From: Methanobacterium formicicum DSM 3637
GTDB taxonomy: Archaea > Methanobacteriota > Methanobacteria > Methanobacteriales > Methanobacteriaceae
Length of the DNA: 64,000 nucleotides
Reading direction: 5' to 3'
Assembly (NCBI RefSeq): GCF_000302455.1
Contig: NZ_AMPO01000005.1
Location: 31,001 to 95,000 of the forward strand
The notes below the pieces were generated by a model that was not told the origin of the DNA, did not search any database, and saw nothing but the letters and a program-made list of their open reading frames with translations. How positions within the stretch are numbered: position 1 is the first letter of the stretch; every line of letters begins with the position of its first letter. The position numbers were made by a program, and so were the translations under genes. Positions 8,998-17,375 of the stretch are shown piece after piece.

Positions 8998-9001
8998 TAA
9001 T

Positions 9002-9550
9002 ATGGTTAGAATATCGGACTTGGAAGCATCCATTTTGGGCTTGATTTATGAGGAACCCCAGTACGGTTACCAGCTTGAAAAGACCATTGAAGGATGGGGG
9101 ATGCGTAATTGGACAACTATAGGATTTTCATCCATTTATTACGTCTTAAAGAAGTTGGAGAAGAAGGAACTGGTCTCATCAAAACTGGAAAAAGTGGAGG
9201 GGAAACCATCACGCAAAGTTTTCACCATCACTGACCTTGGAAGGGAAACCATGGCTGGGAAGATCCGTGATCTTCTCTCCTGGAATAAAAAAATAATTTC
9301 ACCCATTGACCTGGGTCTAGCCTATCTTAATTATCTCCCACCTGAGGAAGTCATAAACTGCCTGGAAAATTATACAGAATCAGCACAGGGAAGGATAAAA
9401 TTTTTGGAAAGTTCGGTGAAGACTCAGGAAGAATTAGGGGCCCCATATTATGTGGTGGCACTTTTCAGCAGACCACTGGCCACTCTTAAAACAGAAATTG
9501 CCTGGGTGGAAGAATTCATTGAAAAAATTAAAAAAGAGGAGAATCTTTGA
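9002..9550 (+). CDS. PadR-family transcriptional regulator
   Basis: The 182-residue protein has an N-terminal PadR winged helix (ISDLEASILGLIYEEPQYGYQLEK, quoted as ISDLEASILGLI and EEPQYGYQLEK; then FSSIYYVLKKLEKKELV and the wing SRKVFTITDLGRETM) and a C-terminal helical dimerisation domain. Family knowledge: PadR proteins sense aromatic or cationic compounds and repress adjacent efflux genes. I reject the 24 upstream in-frame codons because they precede the TATA box. It is followed by three co-directional genes, two of which encode GyrI-like ligand-binding proteins, suggesting a toxic-compound sensing module. Confidence 0.88.
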   Translation: MVRISDLEASILGLIYEEPQYGYQLEKTIEGWGMRNWTTIGFSSIYYVLKKLEKKELVSSKLEKVEGKPSRKVFTITDLGRETMAGKIRDLLSWNKKIISPIDLGLAYLNYLPPEEVINCLENYTESAQGRIKFLESSVKTQEELGAPYYVVALFSRPLATLKTEIAWVEEFIEKIKKEENL

Positions 9551-9618
9551 AAAGAACATCTCCTTAAAATCTTAGATTAATACTTTGAAATCTTAAAATC
9601 ACGTTATGAGGTGAAATG

Positions 9619-10077
9619 ATGGAAATAAAAGAAAAAAAGATGGAAAAAAGACAGGTAGCATACATAAACTATAAAGGATCCTATGAGGAAGTCCCGGTTC
9701 TAATGGGGGAAATTGTGGGTTTTTTAATGGCCAAAGGCCTGCAGATGATGGGGCCACCATTCGGAGTTTACTACAACAGCCCTGAAGAAGTGCCAGTTGA
9801 AAAACTGCAGTACGAGGTGGGAATGCCATTTGCAGGAGATGCAAAAGAGGAAGGACGTGTGAAAATCAAAACGGAACCGGAAAAACTGGTTCTTTCAACT
9901 GTTTATGAAGGTCCTTATAGTGGATGTGGTATGGCAATTGGTGCACTGGCTGAATACGCCTATAAAAATGGCTATGAAATTATTGGTCCTCCTGTGGAAA
10001 CCTACATTTCCGATCCTAATGAAACCCCAGAAAACGAGCTTATAACTGAAATGTGTTTTCCCATCTTGAAAAAATAG
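9619..10077 (+). CDS. GyrI-like / AraC effector-binding domain protein, stand-alone
   Basis: The protein of about 152 residues consists of one GyrI-like (PF06445) small-molecule-binding domain made of two beta-alpha-beta-beta repeats. The recurring patterns are KRQVAYINYKGSYEEVP, GPPFGVYYN, VLSTVYEGPYSGCGMA and GPPVETYISDPNETPENEL. There is no DNA-binding part, so it probably binds a ligand as a sponge or modifying partner. GAGGTG lies at 9608-9613. An adjacent ATG at 9616 is possible, but its spacing would be very short. It is the second gene after the PadR regulator. Confidence 0.82.
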   Translation: MEIKEKKMEKRQVAYINYKGSYEEVPVLMGEIVGFLMAKGLQMMGPPFGVYYNSPEEVPVEKLQYEVGMPFAGDAKEEGRVKIKTEPEKLVLSTVYEGPYSGCGMAIGALAEYAYKNGYEIIGPPVETYISDPNETPENELITEMCFPILKK

Positions 10078-10103
10078 ATTTAATTGAAATAGGAGGATTA
10101 ACT

Positions 10104-10493
10104 GTGAACAAATATTTAAAAATAGTTTTATTGGGATTTTTTGTCTGGTTAGTCCCATTTATAGTTTCATTTTTTATGTACCCACTTAAAACCGCAGGAA
10201 ATCCACTTTTTGAATCAGTAATGCCAGTAATCATTTCCTTGATCACGGTGGTTCTGGCTGGTATTTATCTTAAAAATGCTGACGGGGATCTATTAGGGGA
10301 GGGAATCTTGATTGGTGTGGTTTGGTTCTTAATGAGTGTGATCATTGATCTGTTCCTGTTTTTACCTCCCAGTCCTATGCAGATGAGCATAAACGGTTAT
10401 TTTATGGATATAGGTATCACTTATCTTATAATACCTATCATAACCATTGGAATGGGTTATTTAACTGGAAAAAATGACCTAAATAAAATGTAA
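10104..10493 (+). CDS. four-helix membrane protein in the PadR/GyrI-like operon, unrecognised
   Basis: A GTG start at 10104 follows AGGAGG (10091-10096) by 7 nt; a longer in-frame reading would overlap the preceding gene. The 129-residue product has four hydrophobic helices (about 3-24, 32-52, 62-83 and 98-120) and almost no soluble parts. I know no named family. Its place between two ligand-binding GyrI-like genes suggests a role in the membrane, such as efflux or protection, but its small size leaves this open. Confidence 0.75.
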   Translation: MNKYLKIVLLGFFVWLVPFIVSFFMYPLKTAGNPLFESVMPVIISLITVVLAGIYLKNADGDLLGEGILIGVVWFLMSVIIDLFLFLPPSPMQMSINGYFMDIGITYLIIPIITIGMGYLTGKNDLNKM

Positions 10494-10506
10494 ACGGAGG
10501 AACATT

Positions 10507-11118
10507 ATGCCTAAATTAGACTTAAAAAAGAAAGAAAAGCTGTTTTACTATCCATCCACCAGTGATGTTTCAGTGATAGATCTGCCGGAGATGAAATTTT
10601 TAATGATTGATGGGCAGGGAGACCCTAACACCTCTCAGGAGTACCAGGATGCCATGGAAACATTGTTCCCGGTTTCATATAAAACTAAATTCACCAGTAA
10701 AAAGGAAAAATCCCAGGATTACGTTGTCATGCCTCTGGAAGGCCTTTGGTGGGTTGAAAACATGGAAGAATTTTCCATTGCTGATAAAAGTTTCTGGAAA
10801 TGGACGGTGATGATCCGCCAACCCGATTTTATCAATGAAACTCTGATAAACAAGGCTATAGAAGAACTTGAAAAAAAGAAAGATTTACCTTCCTTATCCA
10901 AACTACGATTTGAAACTTTCAAAGAGGGGAAAACTGTGCAGATAATGCATATCGGGCCTTATGGTGAAGCCGAAGCCCCAGCAGTTAATAGATTACATGA
11001 ATACATTGAAAATCAAGGTTACCAGTTAAGGGGAAAACACCACGAAATATACATCAGTGATATGCGCAGAACCAAGCCTGAAAAACTTAGAACAGTCATA
11101 AGACAGCCTTTTGAATGA
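10507..11118 (+). CDS. GyrI-like domain protein (about 200 aa class)
   Basis: The 203-residue protein contains conserved blocks of the longer GyrI-like family: FLMIDGQGDPN near residues 32-42, YVVMPLEGLWW near 73-83, then VQIMHIGPYGEAE and RGKHHEIYISD near the C-terminus. A strong GGAGG lies 7 nt before the ATG. It closes the four-gene PadR group, only 13 bp after the membrane protein gene. Family members bind organic cations or hydrolyse cyclopropanoid toxins; which applies here is not visible. Confidence 0.82.
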   Translation: MPKLDLKKKEKLFYYPSTSDVSVIDLPEMKFLMIDGQGDPNTSQEYQDAMETLFPVSYKTKFTSKKEKSQDYVVMPLEGLWWVENMEEFSIADKSFWKWTVMIRQPDFINETLINKAIEELEKKKDLPSLSKLRFETFKEGKTVQIMHIGPYGEAEAPAVNRLHEYIENQGYQLRGKHHEIYISDMRRTKPEKLRTVIRQPFE

Positions 11119-11199
11119 TTAGGGTATGATTTCATTAGGGTTAGGTTCATAAAAGGGTTTTCGGGATATTTGAGTAAATTTACTAAAACAAGATGACTT

Positions 11200-12249
11200 A
11201 TGTGTGATTGGAAATCCTATTTAAATGCAGATCCTATTCCATGGCTCCTGGAAGAGGATAACCCTTCAGTTAGATATTTTACCATGCTTGATATTCTGGA
11301 TAAGCCTCAAAATGACTCCCATGTCACTTGTACCAGAGAAAAGATAATGGAAGTGGGCGTAGTTCCAAAAATACTGGCTAAACAGGAATCTGGTGGATAC
11401 TGGGGGCTCCCTGAGAATTTTTATCTTCGTGGCAAGTATAAAGGAACTTCCTGGCAGCTTATAATACTGGCAGAGCTAGAAGCAGACCCTCGGGATGAAA
11501 GAATTAGAAATGCATGTGAATTCATCCTTGAAAACTCCCAGGATCCTGAAAGTGGTGCATTTTCATATATTAGTAGTAAAGAGGTAAGGGGTAGGAAATC
11601 TGCTAATAACCTAAGCAGTAACGTTGGCGGAGATCATGAAAGAGTCTTGCCCTGTCTCACAGCCAACATGACCTGGAGTCTTATTCGATTGGGATATCTG
11701 GATGATGAGAGGATTCAAAAGGCCATAAAATGGCTTATAAAATATCAAAGATTTGATGATGAACCAGGGAAAGCTCCCGATGAATGGCCATATAAACGAT
11801 GGAAACAATGCTGGGGCAAACGCACCTGTCACAGTATCATAATAAAAACCCTCAAAGCCTTGGCTGAAATACCACCAAAAAGCAGAACTCCTGAAATTGA
11901 GAATTGCATATCCAGAGGCGCAGAACACATGCTCAACCACCATATTCATAAAAGAAGCCAGCCTCCAGTCAAGGGTAGTTTTAAATGGTTAGAATTTGGT
12001 TTTCCACTGATGTGGAATGTAGATGCTCTGGAAGTGCTGGGCTTACTTACTAAATTAGGGTACCAAGATGAAAGGATGAATGAAGCCCTGAAAATCATGA
12101 TTTCCAAACAGAACCCGGAAGGCCAGTGGATCCTGGAGAACACCTTTAATGGACGATTCCAAACCAGTATCGAAAGAAAGGGAAAACCAAGTAAATGGAT
12201 TACTTTAAACGTTTTAAGAGTTTTAAAACGATATTATTCGAATTTCTGA
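11200..12249 (+). CDS. alpha-alpha toroid protein (prenyltransferase/squalene-cyclase-like repeat), function unknown
   Basis: The 349-residue protein consists of paired helices with motifs typical of terpenoid-cyclase/prenyltransferase toroids: DERIRNACEFILENSQDPESGAF (about residues 105-127, quoted in pieces DERIRNACEFILE and NSQDPESGAF), DERIQKAIKWLIKYQ and DERMNEALKIMISKQNPEGQW. I see no DxDD motif of squalene cyclases, so catalysis as a cyclase is unlikely. Cys and His residues (CWGKRTCH near residue 208) could bind a metal. The gene is transcribed alone, 81 bp after the PadR group, with no clear ribosome binding site. Confidence 0.6.
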   Translation: MCDWKSYLNADPIPWLLEEDNPSVRYFTMLDILDKPQNDSHVTCTREKIMEVGVVPKILAKQESGGYWGLPENFYLRGKYKGTSWQLIILAELEADPRDERIRNACEFILENSQDPESGAFSYISSKEVRGRKSANNLSSNVGGDHERVLPCLTANMTWSLIRLGYLDDERIQKAIKWLIKYQRFDDEPGKAPDEWPYKRWKQCWGKRTCHSIIIKTLKALAEIPPKSRTPEIENCISRGAEHMLNHHIHKRSQPPVKGSFKWLEFGFPLMWNVDALEVLGLLTKLGYQDERMNEALKIMISKQNPEGQWILENTFNGRFQTSIERKGKPSKWITLNVLRVLKRYYSNF

Positions 12250-12356
12250 TTAAACAAGTCCTCAAAATTAGGGTATCCCTAATCAACACCAGAATTAACA
12301 ATATCTGAATTAATTCGAGAATATTAAATTATGAAAAGAGATATACATTATACAGT

Positions 12357-13259
12357 ATGAACTCCTATGAAACCATTATCGCCATTGTATTAATGATTAT
12401 TATTGGCTATATATGCCGCAGGTTTGAATTTTTAAAGGCAGAAGATACTCAAACCATCAATAAGATTGTGGTGTACATTGCCATGCCATCCTTGATATTC
12501 CTGGCCATGTACCACGCAGATCTATCAAACTTCCAAACTTTTGGAACCATTACCCTCATTTGTATTACAATGGGCCTCATATCTGGAATTCTGGCCTACC
12601 TTTTCACTTACTTTAAGGGTTACCCAGCTAAAACTCGCTGGGGAGTGGTTGCAGCTTCCACCCTCTTCAACTCAGGATTTTTGGGATATCCTGTGGTGCT
12701 GGGTGTCTTTGGAGCTACAGGATTAGTGAGGGCAGTATTCTATGATGTGGGCTCCACCATACTATTCATATCCTTCGGAATATTTTTCTTAATTCTTTAC
12801 GGTGGTAGTTACCAGGATATAATCAAAAGATCGGTCTTATTCCCACCGTTACTAGCAGTTATCCTGGGAGTTATTGCCAATTTAGCTCATCTTCCACTGG
12901 GATCAGTCATTCCCAGCACTCTCACTTACCTTAGCGGTGCTGCAATACCCATGATAATGTTGGCGTTAGGTTTGTCCCTGGAATTTAAGGGTATTAAAGA
13001 ATATTTTGGTGTTGCTTCTTTTGTTACAGTGCTAAAATTAGTTATTTCACCATTAATTGCCCTAATTGTGGTGGGACTGGTGGGCTTCACAGGACTAGAC
13101 CGGACAGTAACCATTGTGGAAGCTGGTATGCCCTCTGCCATGCTCAGTCTGGCCCTGGCCATCACATACGACCTGGATATAAAAGTAACTGCCGCCTGCA
13201 TATTCCTGAGCACAGCCCTCAGCATGATATCCATCACTATTTTAATCTTATTGATATGA
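12357..13259 (+). CDS. AEC-family (auxin efflux carrier-like) transporter
   Basis: The 300-residue protein has ten hydrophobic helices in two halves. It shows the AEC/PIN-like signature elements NKIVVYIAMPSLIFLAM near the N-terminus, FNSGFLGYPVVLGVFG in the first half and YLSGAAIPMIMLALGLSLE in the second. In prokaryotes these carriers move small organic anions such as malate or malonate. The gene stands alone with a TATA-like region just upstream and ends 188 bp before a convergent MFS gene. Confidence 0.85.
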   Translation: MNSYETIIAIVLMIIIGYICRRFEFLKAEDTQTINKIVVYIAMPSLIFLAMYHADLSNFQTFGTITLICITMGLISGILAYLFTYFKGYPAKTRWGVVAASTLFNSGFLGYPVVLGVFGATGLVRAVFYDVGSTILFISFGIFFLILYGGSYQDIIKRSVLFPPLLAVILGVIANLAHLPLGSVIPSTLTYLSGAAIPMIMLALGLSLEFKGIKEYFGVASFVTVLKLVISPLIALIVVGLVGFTGLDRTVTIVEAGMPSAMLSLALAITYDLDIKVTAACIFLSTALSMISITILILLI

Positions 13260-13321
13260 TCTTTTAATTCTAATAATGAGGTTTTAATCTGGATAATGGG
13301 TTCTAATTCATTAATGAGGAG

Positions 13322-13341
13322 TCCCTGTTTAAGGGGATTTT
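13322..13341 (+). terminator. weak hairpin-plus-T terminator after the AEC transporter gene
   Basis: TCCCT, a five-base loop and AGGGGA are followed by TTTT on the plus strand. The position in the 3' region of a plus-strand gene fits, but the stem is short. Confidence 0.35.
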
Positions 13342-13446
13342 AATTCTTTATAAAAGTCCGTGATTAGGTGATAGTTTTTCAGGGATATTAGTAAGTAATC
13401 TTCTTCAGGGACTTTTTGACTTTTTAACAGTCGATATTTCTTCTTT

Positions 13447-14850
13447 TCAATCAACAGACTTTTTATACCGGGTCATGGCAATCAAAACCAGTGCTACTCC
13501 CATGGCCAGTGCCCCAATAATAAATGCATTGTGCAGCCCCTGAGAGACCAGTGCTGGTGTTAATTTATCACTGGTACTGGGGCCCACTGTGGTATAAACA
13601 ACCATAGCTGCTGCAGTACCCAGAATCCCGGTTCCAAAACCATTACCGATCATGTTGGAAGTGTTAACCAGGCCCGACGCTATCCCCCTGTACTTGGATG
13701 GGCTTTCTGAAAGAATGAACTTAGTGTTAGGTGGGTTGAAAGTGGCCACCGAAGCCCCTAAAATCAAAAGCCCAATTGCTATATAGATTAAGCTACTTGA
13801 GGGGTTGAAAGTGGATAAAACCAGACACCCAATCACTCCAATTGCCGCACCCATAAGAGTAACCCGGTTAGGTGCGATTTTATCCGAAAGCACACCGGCC
13901 AGGGGGCCAACTATAATGATGGCAATGGGCATGAGGGTTAACATCATACCAGAATAACTGGTACTCATTCCCTTCACCACCTCAAAGTAGAATGGTAAAA
14001 GCACCACTGCCCCGGCAAAGGGCATGTTAGAGAAAACATTAGCAGCACTGGCCAGAGATATCTCCCTCATCTTCAAAAAGTTAAGGTCAATCAGAGGTTC
14101 AGGGGCTCTTGATTCCTGGAACACAAAGAGGGCCCAGAATATCACCGAGCAGACTAGGCTACCCAGTATTATGGTGGACGTCCAACCATAATCCAGTCCC
14201 TTGTTAAGTGCGAAGATAAGGGTGCTCTGGGCAATGAAGATCATGACCACCCCGGGTATGTCCAGGGAACCAGGATGTTTATCTGTTTCATGGAGTACGG
14301 CATAACCCAGTATGATGCCAATAATCCCGATGGGAACGTTGATAAAAAATATCCAGTGGAAGTTAATGTATTCAGTTATAAAACCTCCCAGTAAAGGGCC
14401 CAGCGCCAAACCCAGGGAGCCGATTGTGGTCACAATTCCCAGATTCCGTCCTCGCTTGTTTTCAGGGAGGTATTGAAGTACCATGGCCGCTGCGATCCCG
14501 GAGAACATGGTGGCACCCACTGCCTGCATGAGCCGGAAAATAATCAGTTCATGAAACTGGGTGGAAATGGCACACAATGCAGAGCCAGTGATAAAAACAA
14601 GAAATCCAGTGAGAAAAACCTTTTTAAACCCTTTTTGCTGGGCTAATTTACCGAAAACAATTAAAAAACTACTTAAAACAATGATATAAATTAGAATTGT
14701 CCATAAAATAGTGTTGGTAGTCACACCGAAGTACTTAGCCATGGTGGGTAGGGAAACATTCACAATGGAAATATCAAGAAAAGACATGAAACTGGCCAGT
14801 GAAATTACCAGTAAGGTTAATTTTTGATTGTCTCTTAAACTTTCAAGCAT
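13447..14850 (-). CDS. MFS drug exporter, DHA2 (EmrB/QacA, 14-helix) family
   Basis: The 467-residue protein has about 14 membrane helices. Family motifs include SFMSFLDISIVNVSLPTM in helix 1 (motif D1), GKLAQQKGFKKVFLTGF (motif A) and GSLGLALGPLLGGFI (motif C). It should export hydrophobic compounds using the proton or sodium gradient. I use the ATG at 14850, preceded by GAGGGTGGGG, rather than a TTG six codons upstream. No regulator is adjacent. Confidence 0.9.
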   Translation of the reverse strand: MLESLRDNQKLTLLVISLASFMSFLDISIVNVSLPTMAKYFGVTTNTILWTILIYIIVLSSFLIVFGKLAQQKGFKKVFLTGFLVFITGSALCAISTQFHELIIFRLMQAVGATMFSGIAAAMVLQYLPENKRGRNLGIVTTIGSLGLALGPLLGGFITEYINFHWIFFINVPIGIIGIILGYAVLHETDKHPGSLDIPGVVMIFIAQSTLIFALNKGLDYGWTSTIILGSLVCSVIFWALFVFQESRAPEPLIDLNFLKMREISLASAANVFSNMPFAGAVVLLPFYFEVVKGMSTSYSGMMLTLMPIAIIIVGPLAGVLSDKIAPNRVTLMGAAIGVIGCLVLSTFNPSSSLIYIAIGLLILGASVATFNPPNTKFILSESPSKYRGIASGLVNTSNMIGNGFGTGILGTAAAMVVYTTVGPSTSDKLTPALVSQGLHNAFIIGALAMGVALVLIAMTRYKKSVD

Positions 14851-15083
14851 TAAAAACCCCACCCTCAAAAAACATTTCCCTATTTACACTTATATGGATT
14901 TTTTATTGTTTAATGGAATTATACTTTTGCACAGATTAGCATAAAGTTTGATAATAACCTTTTTAACATCATTCTTCTCTAACAAATTCCCTTATAATCT
15001 AATGTTCCTATGATCTACTGTTAATACGAATAATGGTTAATATTTAAGAAATTTATAAGATAAGATCATATTGAGGTTGTAAA

Positions 15084-15776
15084 ATGGAATATGATGAGAT
15101 CATCAGGGAACTGGAAGTACTGTCAAGCCCACAGGATGTGGAGGGAATGGCTCGTTTTGGGATCAACCCTCAAAAAACCTATGCTGTCCGCATTCCTGAA
15201 CTTCGAAAAATTGCTAAAAAGGCAGGAAAAAATCATAAACTGGCATTGAGACTGTGGGGGGCAGGTTACCGTGAAACTCGGATACTGGCCTGCATGATTG
15301 AGGATCCTAAACAGGTCACCTCGGATCAGATGGATTTGTGGGCTGTTGAATTTGATTACTGGGAGATATGTGACCAGTGCTGTATGAAATTATTCCGCTT
15401 GACACCATTTGCTTATCAGAAAATTTTCCAGTGGAGTGAAAGTGAAGAAGAGTTTAAAAAGAGGGCGGCATTTGCTTTAATCGCAGCCTTAGCAGTTCAT
15501 GATAAGAATGCACCAGATGAAAAATTTGAACAGTTTTTCCCATTAATAATCAAAGAATCAACTGATGATAGAACTTACGTTAAAAAAGCTGTTAACTGGG
15601 CTTTAAGACATATTGGGAAAAAGAATACTTCCTTAAACAAAAAGGCAATTGTTGTTGCAAGTGAAATTAAGAAAATGGATTCAAAGAGTGCTAAATGGAT
15701 AGCTTCAGATGCTTTAAGGGAACTTAAGAGTGAAAAAGTTCAGGAAAGACTATATAAACGATCACAATCAATTTGA
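15084..15776 (+). CDS. AlkD-like DNA alkylation repair (HEAT-like) protein
   Basis: The 230-residue all-helical protein shows the AlkD-family pattern: VRIPELRKIAKKAGKNHKLA near residue 35, LWGAGYRETRILACMI, then DLWAVEFDYWEICDQCC near residue 85-100 and FKKRAAFALIAALA. Family knowledge: AlkD glycosylases remove bulky or cationic alkylated bases using a HEAT-like shell; the conserved Trp and Asp positions are seen here around WAVEFDYWEICD. GAGG lies 11 nt before the ATG. Activity would need testing, since many relatives are uncharacterised. Confidence 0.8.
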   Translation: MEYDEIIRELEVLSSPQDVEGMARFGINPQKTYAVRIPELRKIAKKAGKNHKLALRLWGAGYRETRILACMIEDPKQVTSDQMDLWAVEFDYWEICDQCCMKLFRLTPFAYQKIFQWSESEEEFKKRAAFALIAALAVHDKNAPDEKFEQFFPLIIKESTDDRTYVKKAVNWALRHIGKKNTSLNKKAIVVASEIKKMDSKSAKWIASDALRELKSEKVQERLYKRSQSI

Positions 15777-15985
15777 GGTATGCGATTATTTCTTTTCATA
15801 ACTTGATTTTGATCTGGGTCTAATTTGGGGAAATATTCTTATAAAGATTCGTCAATTATTAGTTATAATATTAATATTTCAATAATATTTACATATCAAA
15901 CTGTTTACATTGTGAATTTAAGGATAAACTATTGATTTAAATATTCATTGGATAAGTATGTTTCATTCTCCCTATTGGAGGCGAT

Positions 15986-16483
15986 TTGATTAAAAAAGTA
16001 AAATACAAGAAATTTAACATCGTGTTATTGTTGTTGATTTTAGTGATTGCAGTGGTGGTTGTATTACTATGGGCAACTGGAACTTCCCAAAAGGAAATAA
16101 GCAGTAATGGGACTTTCGAAGACCAGTATGTAAAATTCAATTATCCTACTTCATTGGTGGCAGTGCAATACACCTTTGAAAATTACACCATAGTAGACTT
16201 TTATAACTCCAACCAAACCAGTACCAGTAACTACGTTGGGAATATCCGTTTTTCCACAGGTAACCTGACAAATCTGAAGAAAGTATACCCTGATGGTTCT
16301 TCCGGCCAATACAATGGATACCGCACATGGCAAGGAGAAAATAACAATGGACCTTACATCTATATCCTGTTATCATCTACGGATGCACCAGTTAAGATAC
16401 TGCAGATGGATTTCAAATCAGAATATAAATCTGCCTACAAAGAGATCCTGAACACCCTTAAAATAAAGAAAATCCCAGCATAA
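15986..16483 (+). CDS. membrane-anchored extracytoplasmic protein with PsbP-like domain
   Basis: The TTG at 15986 is preceded by GGAGG at 15977-15981, so a TTG start is convincing. The 165-residue protein has a basic N-terminus, one membrane helix (about residues 12-31) and an outer domain of about 130 residues beginning TFEDQYVKFNYPTSLVA and continuing KILQMDFKSEYKSAYKEILNTLK, similar in layout to PsbP-like/lipoprotein domains of methanogens. Function unknown. The next gene follows after 20 bp on the same strand, so the two may be co-transcribed. Confidence 0.65.
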   Translation: MIKKVKYKKFNIVLLLLILVIAVVVVLLWATGTSQKEISSNGTFEDQYVKFNYPTSLVAVQYTFENYTIVDFYNSNQTSTSNYVGNIRFSTGNLTNLKKVYPDGSSGQYNGYRTWQGENNNGPYIYILLSSTDAPVKILQMDFKSEYKSAYKEILNTLKIKKIPA

Positions 16484-16503
16484 CTCAAATTTTTAAGATA
16501 AAC

Positions 16504-16827
16504 ATGAAATACCATGAAAAGGGACTCGGAGCTGATCAAGAATCAGAATATGGTGAAAAAGGGAATTCACAGTTGACACCCCTGGAAACTTCCAAAAAAG
16601 GAGATACTAACCTAATTAAGGCTCTTAAATTAGGATGTCTGGTGGTTATTTTTGGCTTAATAATCGGTGGAGTTTTGATTCTCCTTATTTTTGCCATGTG
16701 GGCTATACTGGCAATCTTTTTTGGAGTTATTTCCGGAATTTCATTCACTTCTCCCCTCTGCTGGGTAGTGGGAGGATTAATCTCACTACTTATAATCTGT
16801 TTAGAAATAACCCATAAAACTAAGTAA
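16504..16827 (+). CDS. small two-helix membrane protein, unrecognised
   Basis: The 107-residue protein has a polar N-terminal 40 residues and two adjacent hydrophobic helices (about 43-72 and 80-100), ending KTK. It lies 20 bp behind the PsbP-like gene. No family is recognised, and the start lacks a strong ribosome binding site. Coding is supported mainly by the clean hydrophobic pattern and the shared direction with its neighbour. Confidence 0.5.
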   Translation: MKYHEKGLGADQESEYGEKGNSQLTPLETSKKGDTNLIKALKLGCLVVIFGLIIGGVLILLIFAMWAILAIFFGVISGISFTSPLCWVVGGLISLLIICLEITHKTK

Positions 16828-16847
16828 ATTTGTTTTAAAAAAGGGTT

Positions 16848-16962
16848 TATTCTCATTTATTTTCCTTTATTCTAATTTATTCTCAGTTATTCTTATTTAT
16901 TTTCAATTACCTCATTTATTCTTAATTATTCTCAGTTATTCTTATCATTTTCATTATTATGG
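16848..16962. repeat. degenerate tandem repeat of TTATTCTCATTTATTCTTA-like words in a 548-bp gene-poor gap
   Basis: The stretch consists of about ten drifting copies of an 8-11 nt unit around TTATTCTYA. It follows the stop of the preceding gene almost directly. The rest of the gap (to 17375) holds a possible 26-codon ORF on the minus strand and a second repeat tract. Confidence 0.6.
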
Positions 16963-17018
16963 GGAATGATATGCATTAGGTGCATTTGTGAGCGACAAAA
17001 ACAATGGTGGCTTATTTT

Positions 17019-17099
17019 TCAATATTTTTTCAAAGGGTCGTTTATTATCACAAAAACAACCACCACTATAACTAAAGCCAATAAGAGTATTTTATACAC
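17019..17099 (-). CDS. possible 26-residue membrane peptide
   Basis: A GTG start at 17099 follows AAGGTGA by 4 nt on the minus strand. The predicted peptide begins MYKILLLALV, continues as an uninterrupted hydrophobic helix and ends NDPLKKY, a typical small membrane-protein layout. A TTTTTTTATAG box lies about 75 nt upstream. Its shortness makes this tentative, but the ribosome binding site, helix and charged tail agree. Confidence 0.35.
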   Translation of the reverse strand: MYKILLLALVIVVVVFVIINDPLKKY

Positions 17100-17235
17100 A
17101 TTTTCACCTTTTACGAATTGATTTTTAAATATTCATCTAAATATTTCCAGATTAGGGATTAAATTATCTATAAAAAAAGTTCAGATAAAAAAAGTCAAAA
17201 GAAGGATCATATCCTTCATTTTGTTAAGAACTGTA

Positions 17236-17350
17236 TTTAATCCATTTATTGTAACATTACAGTTAACTGTATCATTATCTGGCTTATTGTAGCCTTAAAT
17301 TAATTGTAAATTATCCAAGTTATTGTAACATTATCCAATTTAGTAACATT
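17236..17350. repeat. drifting direct repeats of TTATTGTAACATTA/ATCC words upstream of the atwA stop
   Basis: Words such as TTATTGTAACATTA (near 17247 and 17320), TATCATTATC and AATTATCC recur at spacings of about 20-36 nt. They lie in the 3' region of the minus-strand atwA gene. They read as decayed slippage duplications. Confidence 0.5.
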
Positions 17351-17375
17351 TCAAGTTCACTTAACACTGATTTTT

